A program made the position numbers and the translations under genes. DNA of 64,000 nt from assembly GCF_003815915.1 (NCBI RefSeq), contig NZ_CP033929.1, positions 1,674,001 through 1,738,000 of the forward strand, read 5' to 3'. Every line of letters begins with the position of its first letter. The first letter of the stretch is position 1. The stretch is from Chryseobacterium indoltheticum. Its GTDB lineage: Bacteria > Bacteroidota > Bacteroidia > Flavobacteriales > Weeksellaceae. Under the pieces are notes generated by a model that had not been told where the DNA came from, did not search any database, and saw only the letters and a program-made list of their open reading frames with translations. Of the stretch, positions 36,340 through 44,986 are shown piece after piece.

Positions 36340-37100
36340 TGTCAATTTTTTCAGAAAACATCAGGTTTTTAAGAGACAAAATGAAGGCATCCCAACAAAA
36401 GGTAGGAGATGAAATTTCGATCACGCGCGGAAGGTATGCGACTTATGAAGACGGAAGATCGGAACCGCCTATCGAACTGTTGGTCAAGCTTTCCAAATAC
36501 TATAAAGTAAGTATTGATTTACTGCTGACCGTTGATTTGCGGAAGTATCCGCTGGATGATGTAGTCAACCTTCCCAACAACAGAATTTTGTTGCCGATGA
36601 AAGTTGATCATACAGGAGAAAACATAATTGAAATCGTTCCTCAAAAAGCAAGTATGGGATACCTCAGCGGATATAATGATCCTGAGTTTGTGGAGGGACT
36701 GCAGCATCTCTCGCTCCCTTTTTTAAGAAACGGAAAATTTCGGGCTTTTCCTGCCGATGGGGATTCCATGCCACCTTATAATGACGGAACGTATATCGTC
36801 GGAAAATATCTTGAGGATAAAAAGGATCTGAAAAAAGGTAAAACGTACATTTTCATTACAAAAGATGGTATTGTTTATAAAAGGTACTCCAAGCAAAATG
36901 ATTTCGGAAGTTTCGTAAGTTCTGATAATTCTTTTTATGAACCATATGAAATCAAATGGTCTGAAGTTTACGAAATATGGGAATTTGCCTGCAGCATCAA
37001 TACGAAAGAGCTGAAAGTGGAAAATATGGAATATCAGGAGATTAAAAATATGTTTGAGCAGTTAAGGTCTGAGATACGAAATTCAAAAACTAAAAGTTAA
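36339..37100 (+). CDS. XRE-family regulator with S24 (LexA-like) peptidase domain
   Basis: A 253-residue protein. Residues 1-65 are an XRE helix-turn-helix (ENIRFLRDKMKASQQKVGDE, ITRGRYATYEDGRSEPPIEL). Residues ~100-215 are an S24 fold: the Ser in FPADGDSMPPYNDG near 143 and the Lys in GIVYKRYS near 180 make the Ser-Lys dyad. The region expected to contain the self-cleavage bond reads KASMGYLSGYND, so Met-Gly stands where LexA-like proteins have Ala-Gly. It probably represses the divergent dinB-dnaE2 genes until DNA damage, like LexA, which many Bacteroidetes lack. A terminator-like hairpin follows. Confidence 0.88.
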   Translation: MSIFSENIRFLRDKMKASQQKVGDEISITRGRYATYEDGRSEPPIELLVKLSKYYKVSIDLLLTVDLRKYPLDDVVNLPNNRILLPMKVDHTGENIIEIVPQKASMGYLSGYNDPEFVEGLQHLSLPFLRNGKFRAFPADGDSMPPYNDGTYIVGKYLEDKKDLKKGKTYIFITKDGIVYKRYSKQNDFGSFVSSDNSFYEPYEIKWSEVYEIWEFACSINTKELKVENMEYQEIKNMFEQLRSEIRNSKTKS

Positions 37101-37117
37101 TTTAAATATAAACACAA

Positions 37118-37140
37118 AAGCTTTCCCGTTGGGAAAGCTT
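37118..37140. terminator. Hairpin between the S24 regulator and alkB
   Basis: AAGCTTTCCC (37118-37127) and GGGAAAGCTT (37131-37140) form a perfect stem with a three-base loop. No long T run follows on the plus strand, so it may only partly terminate or may stabilise the mRNA. Confidence 0.6.
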
Positions 37141-37210
37141 AAAAACACAAATGATGATGAAAGTCCCATTGTGGGATAGGATAAAGTTAATAAAAAAAGT
37201 TTATAAAACA

Positions 37211-37825
37211 ATGGGGCAACTCAGTTTATTCAGCGCAGAAGAATTCTATACTTTTCCAAAAGATCTGTTGGAGTTCAGAGAACATTTTTTAACATTAAAA
37301 GAGTCAGACGTGCTGTTCTCTCACCTTTTGGGCAATACTCCATGGAAGCAGAGAACTCAGACGATGTATGATAAGAAGGTATTGACCCCTCGTCTTACAG
37401 CTTGGTACGGAGACAGTGAGAAATCATATAAACTTGGAGGCAGTGAATTTGAAGTCAATGCATGGACACCGGAGTTGCTTTCTTTGAAGAAAAAGATTGA
37501 GCAGGTATTTGGCTACGAATTCAATTCTGTTCTTTTAAATCTATATCGGGATCATAACGATTCCGTAGCATGGCATAGAGATAAAGAAAGCAGATATGGT
37601 AACCGTCCGGTCATTGCATCTTTAAGTCTTGGAGAGACCCGGAAATTTGATTTCAGGAAATTAAATCACCATAACAGAAAACATAGCATTCCATTACCAC
37701 ACGGATCTTTACTCATAATGAAAGGTGATCTTCAGGAAAATTGGGAACACCGTATTGCCAAGTCAAGTTTGTTGATGAAAGAACGTATTAATTTGACTTT
37801 TCGCTTGGTGAGTGAAATTGCTTAA
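37211..37825 (+). CDS. alkB: AlkB-type 2-oxoglutarate/Fe(II) dioxygenase
   Basis: A 204-residue DNA/RNA repair enzyme that removes alkyl groups from bases by oxidation. Iron ligands are the His-x-Asp in AWHRDKESRYG near residue 121 and the His in ENWEHRIAK near 180; the 2-oxoglutarate-binding Arg pair is in RINLTFRLV. The substrate-lid and nucleotide-recognition segment TPRLTAWYGD (PR-TAWYGD) is typical of the family's small bacterial group. I start at MGQLSLFSAEEFY, the ordinary N-terminus; an in-frame ATG 20 codons upstream adds an unconserved extension. It lies just after the S24 regulator, in keeping with a DNA-damage island. Confidence 0.88.
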   Translation: MGQLSLFSAEEFYTFPKDLLEFREHFLTLKESDVLFSHLLGNTPWKQRTQTMYDKKVLTPRLTAWYGDSEKSYKLGGSEFEVNAWTPELLSLKKKIEQVFGYEFNSVLLNLYRDHNDSVAWHRDKESRYGNRPVIASLSLGETRKFDFRKLNHHNRKHSIPLPHGSLLIMKGDLQENWEHRIAKSSLLMKERINLTFRLVSEIA

Positions 37826-38057
37826 TATTGCTGTTCATAAATCAGATATTTGATGATATGATATATTTATGAACTCAAATGAATTACTAACGTCCGTTTG
37901 ATATTGTAAGATTTTATTTCGCAGGTATAGAAGAGTATTTAGGAAAAATGATATATTTAAAACATCAATTCGTCATCACCGAAAATGTTGAGTCTTAAAT
38001 ATCATTTTTTTTTCTGATATAGTTTGAAGATATCTATTATTAAATATTAGGATAACA

Positions 38058-38684
38058 TTAGAACTTTTCACAAACCATCGTATAAAATAAATTGCTGGCA
38101 TTCATATTTCTTGCTAAAAAGGTTACTCGATATAAATTAGTGTCACCAGGATAAGTAATATAATATTCTCCTAATGAATTATTAGTATATACAGTGTCCA
38201 GTGTTATCCAGTTATTGGCTGTGGTAAATACTGCTGTTAGATTTGATGAGACACTATTTGGTGTTGTAAAACTGTTAACATTACTATTTGCTCTTAGAAT
38301 TCTTGTATAATATAATGTAGTGTTAGCTGGAGTAAGTAAACGCATTTGAGGCAGAGGTCCAGTTTCATATCTAAATTCCATTTTTCCACAATTCATAACA
38401 CTTCCAATATTGGGTGAATTAGAAAAATAAACAATCTTTTTATTTTCTACCGCTAATTCTTGAATAGTAGCAAGGAGACTATTTTTATCCCAAGCATCAA
38501 GCTGACCATTTGCATCAGCAACAATTACTTTATTATAATTGCTGTCAGTACTCTTATCTGTTGTTGTACGAACTCTCAAGTCTCCATTAACATCTAATGT
38601 TCTACTAGGACTCGCAGTAGCAATACCAACTTGGGCATTAAAGATTGCACTAAAAAATATTGAAGACAAAATTAATTTTTTCAT
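38058..38684 (-). CDS. Secreted protein of a tandem triplicate, copy 3
   Basis: A 208-residue exported protein. After a signal peptide (MKKLILSSIFFSAIFNAQ) comes the motif VGIATASPSRTLDVNGDLRV, which opens many flavobacterial surface and tail-fibre-like beta-helical proteins, and VIVADANGQLDAWDKNSL. The remainder is a beta-rich domain that ends in CEKF, like its two neighbours. Its start overlaps the stop of copy 2 by four bases (ATGA). Function unknown; the shared head with different bodies suggests trimeric or fibre-like surface proteins. Confidence 0.7.
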   Translation of the reverse strand: MKKLILSSIFFSAIFNAQVGIATASPSRTLDVNGDLRVRTTTDKSTDSNYNKVIVADANGQLDAWDKNSLLATIQELAVENKKIVYFSNSPNIGSVMNCGKMEFRYETGPLPQMRLLTPANTTLYYTRILRANSNVNSFTTPNSVSSNLTAVFTTANNWITLDTVYTNNSLGEYYITYPGDTNLYRVTFLARNMNASNLFYTMVCEKF

Positions 38685-39352
38685 ATTGACTGAACATAAA
38701 ATTTTTCACAGATTAAACTGTATGTAAATAATGTACTAGTATTACTAACTCGAGTGAGTGTAATTCTATAAAGACTATTTTGTTTCGGTGGCACTATTGT
38801 ATAAATTCTTACTGAACCGCTAGCAGAAGAAAAAAGTGTAGTATCCAAAGTTTGATAGGTAGAAAAGTTAGCATTAGTAAAAATAACATTTCTATTAACA
38901 AAATTATATGTATTATCTACCCAGCGTTTAATTCCGTATCCTATATTAATTGATGTTGCATTAGAATTAGTAACAAACATGGTCGATGAATTAAATTTAA
39001 ATTCTGCGGTATTTGAATTATTTATTCTAAATGTTATATCTCCACACGAGCATTCTTTTGTATTATCCGGTACAGCAGCATTGTATATTGATCGTCTAAC
39101 TTCAACATTGTTAGTACTGGTCTGAGGAACAGAATGTATATTAATGTAATCTACATCTCCTGTAGTATTGTTAACGGCCACAATTCGATCATATGATGTT
39201 GAATTGGTAACATTATTTGCAGTTGTAACTCTCAAATTACCATTTACATCAAGTTTTCGAGTGGGATTTTCAGTATCAATTCCAATATTTTGATTTTGTG
39301 CCGAAATAGAAGCAAAACAAATTGAAAATATAAATAAAAAAATATTTTTCAT
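38681..39352 (-). CDS. Secreted protein of a tandem triplicate, copy 2
   Basis: A 223-residue exported protein, the middle of three. Signal peptide KNIFLFIFSICFASISAQ, then IGIDTENPTRKLDVNGNLRV and IVAVNNTTGDVDYINI. The beta-rich body ends CEKFYVQSI, slightly longer than the other copies. There is a two-base gap to copy 1 upstream and a four-base overlap with copy 3. The body differs substantially from its neighbours while the head is conserved, so each copy probably recognises something different. Confidence 0.7.
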   Translation of the reverse strand: MKNIFLFIFSICFASISAQNQNIGIDTENPTRKLDVNGNLRVTTANNVTNSTSYDRIVAVNNTTGDVDYINIHSVPQTSTNNVEVRRSIYNAAVPDNTKECSCGDITFRINNSNTAEFKFNSSTMFVTNSNATSINIGYGIKRWVDNTYNFVNRNVIFTNANFSTYQTLDTTLFSSASGSVRIYTIVPPKQNSLYRITLTRVSNTSTLFTYSLICEKFYVQSI

Positions 39353-39354
39353 AA

Positions 39355-40029
39355 TTAAAATTTTTCACATGCAGCCGCAAAATCCCATGAATCAACTCCT
39401 GTATTCTGCTTTACTCGATAAATGGTTAATCTGTAAAAATCTGCATCATTAGGGTATTGGAAATGCATTATATTCTGTTCATAATCAGCTAAATTTGCAC
39501 TTGCAAATTCTTGATTAACATTCCAAGTTGACGTAGTAAAGGTAAATGGTACATTAGCAGCCTCTGTGGGTGTCTTACCTTGATAAAATTGATATCCATT
39601 TACAGTATAGTTCTGCTCCATACTCATATAAATATCAACTGTAGCATTGGGATTTTCTGCTAATCGGAAACTAATTCTTGATTCCGCCGTATTACCAAAA
39701 AGAAATAAAAACTTTCCACATTTTAAAGTTTTTGTCGGATCTCCATTTCCAGTTGGCATATTATACAATAAACTATATGTCTCTTTATTAGAACTACCTG
39801 GTGTAACACCTGGTTGTAAACTAGCTTTTGTTGTATAATCTATATTTCCATTACTATCACTTACTAAAATTCGATCATATGATGAAGTTTCTGACTTATT
39901 GATCAATCCTCTTACACGCAAATTACCAGAAACATGTAGCTTTCTTGTTGGTAAATTAGTATTAATACCTACTTGGGCACTAATAAAATTAGATAATAAA
40001 AAAAATAAAATAAAATATTTGAATGACAT
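39355..40029 (-). CDS. Secreted protein of a tandem triplicate, copy 1
   Basis: A 224-residue exported protein and first gene of the three. Signal peptide SFKYFILFFLLSNFISAQ, then VGINTNLPTRKLHVSGNLRV and ILVSDSNGNIDYTTKASL. The beta-rich body ends AAACEKF. A TAAGTTTG minus-7 box (40043-40050, minus strand) lies 14 bases before the start, and no other promoter is obvious for the two following genes, so all three are probably one transcript. Function unknown. Confidence 0.72.
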   Translation of the reverse strand: MSFKYFILFFLLSNFISAQVGINTNLPTRKLHVSGNLRVRGLINKSETSSYDRILVSDSNGNIDYTTKASLQPGVTPGSSNKETYSLLYNMPTGNGDPTKTLKCGKFLFLFGNTAESRISFRLAENPNATVDIYMSMEQNYTVNGYQFYQGKTPTEAANVPFTFTTSTWNVNQEFASANLADYEQNIMHFQYPNDADFYRLTIYRVKQNTGVDSWDFAAACEKF

Positions 40030-40347
40030 AAAATTATTTTTGCAAACTTAGTATTATTTTAGTAATTATAAAGAATTTATATTAAAATTAATAAAACAAC
40101 ATAATTTTCATTAGAAAATCGAGTTTTTTTTAAGATTATTTTTAAGTGATTCGTCGTATTTCTGACTCTGCAGGATTATTGCTTTCAATTCTCAGCTTAA
40201 AAAATTTCACATATTCAGTTCTGATAGATACTTATTCCCGAATTTTGAATTTTCTCTATATCGTTATTAATACTTACAAAATCAAAGGCCTCCTTTAAGA
40301 AGCCTTCGAACACCAAATCACAAAATATTAATATGAAAAAAAAAATA
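40030..40347. other. Spacer with promoter of the triplicate and terminator
   Basis: TAAGTTTG on the minus strand (40043-40050) is an exact minus-7 box for the triplicate operon. At 40285-40306 an imperfect stem (AAGGC/GCCTT plus an inner TCTT/AGGA) can terminate the minus-strand gene that ends at 40348. Confidence 0.55.
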
Positions 40348-40893
40348 TTATAAAGCAGTCGCTGTATACGTAACTGTTTGCGTATAAGTTCCTGCTGGTT
40401 TACCTAAGATATCTGAAGATGATGATTTCGCTGCAGGAATTGTATAATCCAAATTCAATGTTAATGCACTCCCAAGCGGAGCATTTGTAACTAAATTTTG
40501 ATCAGTTGCAGATAAAACGATAGTGTTTTTTGTTCCGCCCATTGTTCCGGCAGCTGAAGCAGCTTTGATTGTTAAAACATTTACAGGGATCAAGTTGGTT
40601 CCATTCATGAAATTAGCACCTCCTGCTTTTACTTTTACATTAAAATTCTTTGTTGAAGTAACTTTTAAAGAATTTGCTTTATTAATTGTTTGATCAGAGT
40701 TATAGTCTGCTGCAGTAGTATAGTTAAAGTCAACAGTATTACCAATTGCAGTACTTCCTGCATCGATAGAAATTACATCGTTCAGGGTAATGTTTACTGT
40801 TGTGGTAGCGGTTGTATTTTGAGCCTGAACATTGTTAGTTCCTAATATGATTGCTGCGATAGTTAAGACTGCGGTTGCTATTTGTTTTGTCAT
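40348..40893 (-). CDS. Secreted beta-sandwich protein (DUF4402/WxL-like)
   Basis: A 181-residue exported protein with signal peptide MTKQIATAVLTIAAIILGTN and cleavage after VQAQ. The mature part is Thr/Asn/Ala-rich with beta strands (TTTVNITLNDVISIDAGSTA; DFNYTTAADYNSDQ; KSLKV-like repeats; PLGSALTLNLDYTIPAAK) and ends PAGTYTQTVTYTATAL, the closing strand pattern seen in DUF4402 and WxL-type surface proteins. I expect a pilus-like or surface-attached role, but the family call is by pattern only. A TAGATTTG box (40947-40954, minus strand) provides the promoter. Confidence 0.65.
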   Translation of the reverse strand: MTKQIATAVLTIAAIILGTNNVQAQNTTATTTVNITLNDVISIDAGSTAIGNTVDFNYTTAADYNSDQTINKANSLKVTSTKNFNVKVKAGGANFMNGTNLIPVNVLTIKAASAAGTMGGTKNTIVLSATDQNLVTNAPLGSALTLNLDYTIPAAKSSSSDILGKPAGTYTQTVTYTATAL

Positions 40894-40946
40894 GATCGTA
40901 TTTTTTATTTTTTTATTCTTACTTAGTTATCCTCTTTTGAACAATA

Positions 40947-40954
40947 CAAATCTA
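40947..40954 (-). promoter_or_regulatory. Minus-7 box of the DUF4402-like gene
   Basis: The minus strand reads TAGATTTG, an exact TAnnTTTG match, 54 bases before the start codon at 40893. Confidence 0.5.
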
Positions 40955-41032
40955 CGGCAGTGATAAATGTTTCTTTGTAGTGAAAAATGGAACTTCATGT
41001 AGTAAAATAACTACAAGGATTAATTATTTGGT

Positions 41033-41428
41033 TTAAATAGAAAAGCCCTCAACACTTTCAAAGTGTTGAGGGCGTATTTCAATTCCCAGACGGGTAAGAG
41101 AATAGTTGACAAAATTCTTTATTGCAACGGGACGTAAATCTAATCCTATCCACTGACCATTGTGAAAGATAGCACCGAATTTTACACTGATAAAAGCATC
41201 GTCACGTCTTCCTTTGATGGCTTTGCCAATTAGCATTTCGTTGTGACCGGCGCCGTAAAAGTCTCCTATATTTAGAAAATTAATCCCATTATCCAAAGCT
41301 TCATTGATTGTAGCGATACTTTCTGTTTCGTCAGGTGTGGGACCGCCCCAGATTGAGGACATTCTCATGCAGCCTAAACCAAGACTGGAAACCAAAGGAC
41401 CGTTTTGTCCCAGATGAATTTTTTTAAT
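41033..41428 (-). pseudogene. Truncated aldo/keto reductase without a start codon
   Basis: The N-terminal third of an aldo/keto reductase: after a codon ATT where ATG is expected (41426-41428) it reads KKIHLGQNGPLVSSLGLGCM, then NEALDNGINFLNIGDFYGAG, with the catalytic Asp and Tyr, and DDAFISVKFG with the Lys. The protein stops after ~130 of ~325 residues. The last codons run into a terminator hairpin, giving the unrelated tail HFESVEGFSI. Loss of the start codon and of most of the barrel makes it non-functional. A full but different reductase lies at 60434-61423. Confidence 0.8.
41045..41073 (-). terminator. Strong terminator inside the end of the broken reductase
   Basis: GCCCTCAACACTT (41045-41057) and its complement AAGTGTTGAGGGC (41061-41073) form a 13-base-pair stem with loop TCA; on the minus strand it is followed by TTTT. 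Its right arm is read as the last codons of the truncated reductase, showing that a deletion fused coding DNA to a terminator. Confidence 0.8.
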
Positions 41429-41822
41429 TGATGATATTTGATTTGTTTTTAATTATGATACAAAGATCAATGTTTATTTAGGTTAATACTTTCGTGTACG
41501 GCTCAAATTACTTGTCTGTATAGCTCATTTGTTTTATCAAAAGATTATTAATGGAACACCTGTATTGAAATGAAACGATTTAGAAATCAATTATAGAAAA
41601 AGCGAAAGAAAAGATATCTATCACAAATCTTTGATGTTCGTAAATAGCTTATGAACTGGGATCTGAATATTCGCAATCATTTAGCAAATTGTTCAATACC
41701 AAAACAAAAATTTTGCCTTTGGAATCCTAGGGTCTTTTAATTGATTGTTACAAATTATATGATGTAATCCCCAATAAGCAATATCTTTGTATCCGATCTT
41801 GATCTAAATGATCATCTTATCA
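41429..41822. other. Spacer and promoter of the XseA-like gene
   Basis: About 390 bases without a gene. TATCTTTG at 41782-41789 is an exact TAnnTTTG box placed 18-33 bases before the two possible starts of the XseA-like gene. No matching TTG at the usual distance was found. Confidence 0.5.
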
Positions 41823-43166
41823 ATGGAGGACAACGAAGTAACTTATCCGGTCTATTCGCCGGCATCAGTAATAGGTATCTTCAGTAATGCACTGAAGCTG
41901 AATGCAACGGTCAATTTGATCTATCTGAAGGGTAGATATGCTTATGGTGGTGGCAAATCCTACGGGAACTATTATTATGACCTTTTGTTCTCAGAAGGTG
42001 ATAACACTTCGATAGGGATTCGTATTTCTTCTTTGTTCAGGAGTAAGATCACCAATAATGAAGTGTATACGCTCAGAGGCTTTATTGAGAAGAGCATTAA
42101 GAATTCTTCGATTGAACTGCGTTTTGTCGTTGATGAAATTGTTCAGCAGGAAGAAAGGTCAATTTCTGAAGAAGAACTCCAAAGATATGGGCTGATTCAG
42201 AAAAAACTGGAGACAGGATCAAAAGACCCTGAAACCCTTATCAGGGATAAGATGCTCAAAGATGAAAAGGTCAGGGTCGCTAACATTTATGGAAATAATG
42301 CGATTGTCCAGAAGGATTTTTTTGAAGGACTGGATGTTTCAAGAAAATATTTTGATATTTCAGATCATAGTTGCAATATCACTTCTTCCACGGCGATCAT
42401 ATCCAAATTGAAGGAAATTTCAGCATTGGATTATGATATTGTTGCATTGGTAAGGGGAGGAGGTGACAGACAGAGTATGGAAACTTTTAATGACCTGAGC
42501 TTATCCGAATTATTTATTTCTATGAAACCGATTACGGTTACTGCCATCGGTCATACGGTAGATGAAACATTATTGGATAAACTGGCAGACAAGCGTTTTC
42601 ATTTACCACATGATTATGGTGCAGGATTGCATACCATTGCTGAAAAATTATCCCACGAAAGATCCAATTCAAGGGCCCTCCTCATTGATGAGGTCAAAAA
42701 AGATGTCACCAAGCAGTTTTCGGAACAGGTAGAAACTTTAGAAAAACAGTTGAAGAAGAAGAATGAAGAATTCACTGAAGCTCAGAAAACTTATAAAGAG
42801 CAGGTAGACAACCATAACAAAACCTTTACAGACCAACTGAAAGTTAGAAACGAGGAATTCCAAAAGCTTCAGGTGACTTCAGGCAAACAACTGGAAGATA
42901 TTCAGAAGAATTTTCAGGAGCAGCAGAAACAACGCCAGGCAGAAATGGAAAGCTACAAAAAAGAGATTGCTGCGTTGCACGAAAAAAATGTCCAGTTGGC
43001 CATCAATGAAAGGACTGCTTCTTTAAAGGTTGATCTGGAAACCTTAAAAAAGGAAAATATAAGACTGAATCAGGAAATCCTAGGCAGCAAAACCGATTAT
43101 GTCAAGATTATTATTGTATTTGTTCTTGCATTGATTATCGGATTTATATTAGCAAAGGTCTTTTAA
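41823..43166 (+). CDS. Exonuclease VII large-subunit-like protein with membrane anchor
   Basis: A 447-residue protein related to XseA. Residues ~1-115 form an OB-like domain (VIGIFSNALKLNATVNLIYL, NYYYDLLFSEGDNTSIGIRI). The nuclease core contains DIVALVRGGGDRQSMETFND near residue 210 and ITVTAIGHTVDETLLDKLAD near 241, matching the RGGGS...FND and GHxxDxTLxDxxAD signatures of XseA, including Arg, His and Asp known to matter for activity in that family. Residues ~280-420 are one long coiled coil, and residues ~425-447 are a membrane helix (KIIIVFVLALIIGFILAKVF). Normal XseA ends without a membrane anchor and works with XseB; no xseB is near. I start at MEDNEVTYP; an ATG five codons upstream is possible. 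It stands alone. A defence role is possible but unproven. Confidence 0.75.
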   Translation: MEDNEVTYPVYSPASVIGIFSNALKLNATVNLIYLKGRYAYGGGKSYGNYYYDLLFSEGDNTSIGIRISSLFRSKITNNEVYTLRGFIEKSIKNSSIELRFVVDEIVQQEERSISEEELQRYGLIQKKLETGSKDPETLIRDKMLKDEKVRVANIYGNNAIVQKDFFEGLDVSRKYFDISDHSCNITSSTAIISKLKEISALDYDIVALVRGGGDRQSMETFNDLSLSELFISMKPITVTAIGHTVDETLLDKLADKRFHLPHDYGAGLHTIAEKLSHERSNSRALLIDEVKKDVTKQFSEQVETLEKQLKKKNEEFTEAQKTYKEQVDNHNKTFTDQLKVRNEEFQKLQVTSGKQLEDIQKNFQEQQKQRQAEMESYKKEIAALHEKNVQLAINERTASLKVDLETLKKENIRLNQEILGSKTDYVKIIIVFVLALIIGFILAKVF

Positions 43167-43172
43167 TAGCTC

Positions 43173-43191
43173 ACCGTATCTTGGATACGGT
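43173..43191 (+). terminator. Hairpin after the XseA-like gene
   Basis: ACCGTATC (43173-43180) and GATACGGT (43184-43191) pair perfectly around a three-base loop, seven bases after the stop codon. No T run follows, so termination would need Rho or a weak slip. Confidence 0.5.
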
Positions 43192-43231
43192 TGTCCGTGG
43201 AACGAAAAATCCCAAAGTCTGATGGTATAAA

Positions 43232-44025
43232 TTATTCCGGCTGAATAATGACAAAATGAACCAATGGAAATTCTCTTTTTATATTTTCACGAATACGCTT
43301 TATGGCCTCGGTGATCTCTTCCGTATCAAGATGGTCTTCAAAATCAATGATGAGCATCAGTACAACTTCCTCCGGTGACTGATAGGTAGATAGGATACTT
43401 TTTGTTTTGACCACAGCGATATCTTTCTCAGCCAGTTTCGCGATCTTTTCTCTCGTTTCGGGTGCTATCCCTTCACCCATTAATAAGCTTCTGCTTTCTC
43501 TGGCAAGAATAAAAGAGACAAATACTAGGATCAATCCTACAATGACTGATGCAAGCCCATCCAATTCCGGAATCTGAAATGAATGGCTAAGCCCCATCAA
43601 TACCATCACCACGAGAAGACCTGCCACTGCCGCACCGTCTTCAAAAACAACGAGAAAGCTTGCAGGATCTTTACTTTTGATGATGGCATCCCACCATTTC
43701 ATACCATTACGGGTCTTATTAAATTCTTTGACGGCGATAAACAGGGAAGTTCCTTCAAAAATAAGGGAGAGCACTAAAACGAGGTAGTTCCAGAACGGAT
43801 TTTTCATCACTTCAGGTTCTATGATGTGCGAAATTCCCTGATAGATAGACAGAGCCCCACTAGGACCAAATATCAATATATAAACGACAACGACCAGAAA
43901 TAGAACTCCTTGCCATAGCCGAAAGGATGCGATTGATTTGCCGGTTTCATGCTCCTTTTCAATCCATACAATAATAACAGCTCGTTCTTGACTGTTTCTG
44001 CAATATAAAATGCTCGTTCTAACAT
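43232..44025 (-). pseudogene. Frameshifted CDF cation transporter
   Basis: The open part (43232-43876) encodes a cation-diffusion-facilitator body: FGPSGALSIYQGISHIIEPE, several membrane helices, and the cytoplasmic C-terminal domain (IDFEDHLDTEEITEAIKRIR). Upstream, in another frame, is NELLLLYGLKRSMKPANQSH, then PFGYGKEFYFWS, the conserved region between helices 2 and 3. The two pieces are joined by a one-base frameshift near 43895, and the first membrane helices and the ATG region (MLERAFYIAETVKNE) are degraded. The metal-binding Asp residues of helix 2 are not readable. It is likely a dead gene. Confidence 0.75.
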
Positions 44026-44392
44026 CTTTTTACCTTTGTAAGAAGACTAATGTGATGATATCAGATAATTTGTGCAAGTGACACTTGCACAAATTGTATT
44101 TCAGATCTTGCAAGCGGCACTTGCACGATTGGAAATTGGGGATATGCTTCTGTAAAGCTTTTCATATATTTAAGGTTACGCACCTAAAATCCTTTACTAA
44201 CAGGAAAATTAATTCTTAAATCTCCAGCTAAAAGATCTATAACTTTGCTGCCCAACCATTTCCTGTTGTTTTTCAATGATTGAATTTCCGATCTCCCAAT
44301 ATAGGGTAAGCATTTCGGAATTAACCTTTAAAGCAAAATAAAAAAACAAAACACATCGAATTTTGCCTTTAGTATCAATATATGAATTGATG
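44026..44392. other. Spacer with two palindromic repeats
   Basis: Two near-identical palindromes: TGCAAGTGACACTTGCA (44073-44089, extending to a 14-base perfect inverted repeat at 44067-44080 / 44082-44095) and TGCAAGCGGCACTTGCA (44109-44125). Starts are 36 bases apart. They lie downstream of the hypothetical membrane gene and upstream of the broken CDF gene. They could be a binding site pair or a small interspersed repeat. No gene. Confidence 0.6.
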
Positions 44393-44800
44393 TTATTTTA
44401 TTTTATCATAGATAAATTTGGTGACAAGAGCACCGAAAAGATAGTAACCAATTGTCAAAGCTTTCTTTTTATTGGTTCCTGCAACAGGTTTTTCATTAAG
44501 ACCCATTTTTTTTGGAAGCAGAATAGCTCCGGCACCCGCTAATAGCCCAGATGTCAGATCATTTTTTGTTGCTGTGGTAGCGTAATACACTCCATTGCTT
44601 ACAATATCACTAACTAGAGTGGCGGCATATAGACTTTTTTCTGCGGTAAAATTAATCGGAGTGTTATTCGTAAATTTTAAGAGTGCTTCCTCTCCCACTT
44701 CATTGATTTTCGGAACGTTGTCGAAGTTTTTTCTGATGGTTTCGTGGAGGATATTCAGTGCTATTGCTCCGCCTAATCCTGCTAATATTTTCTTATACAT
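44393..44800 (-). CDS. Hypothetical small membrane protein
   Basis: A 135-residue protein with an N-terminal hydrophobic helix (MYKKILAGLGGAIALNILHE), a second in LYAATLVSDIVSNGVYY, a Gly/Ala-rich helix (SGLLAGAGAILLP) and a last one near TIGYYLFGALVTKFIY, so three or four membrane segments. I begin at MYKK, the ordinary start with hydrophobic N-terminus; an ATG 11 codons upstream is possible. Family not recognised; such proteins occur in flavobacteria near stress genes such as catalase. Intact. Confidence 0.6.
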   Translation of the reverse strand: MYKKILAGLGGAIALNILHETIRKNFDNVPKINEVGEEALLKFTNNTPINFTAEKSLYAATLVSDIVSNGVYYATTATKNDLTSGLLAGAGAILLPKKMGLNEKPVAGTNKKKALTIGYYLFGALVTKFIYDKIK

Positions 44801-44986
44801 ATTATTGAATTTTATAATTGTAGTGTTTAGCATAATTTACAAGAATTGTGCCTATACAATTGTTTTTGTTAGAGTATTTTTTAAATAATAATGCGACTCA
44901 TTCAAATCATATAGAATTATATAAACTAATCATAAATAGGCATTATGTTTGTTATAACTTTGATAAATCACCAAATTATCCGTTAT

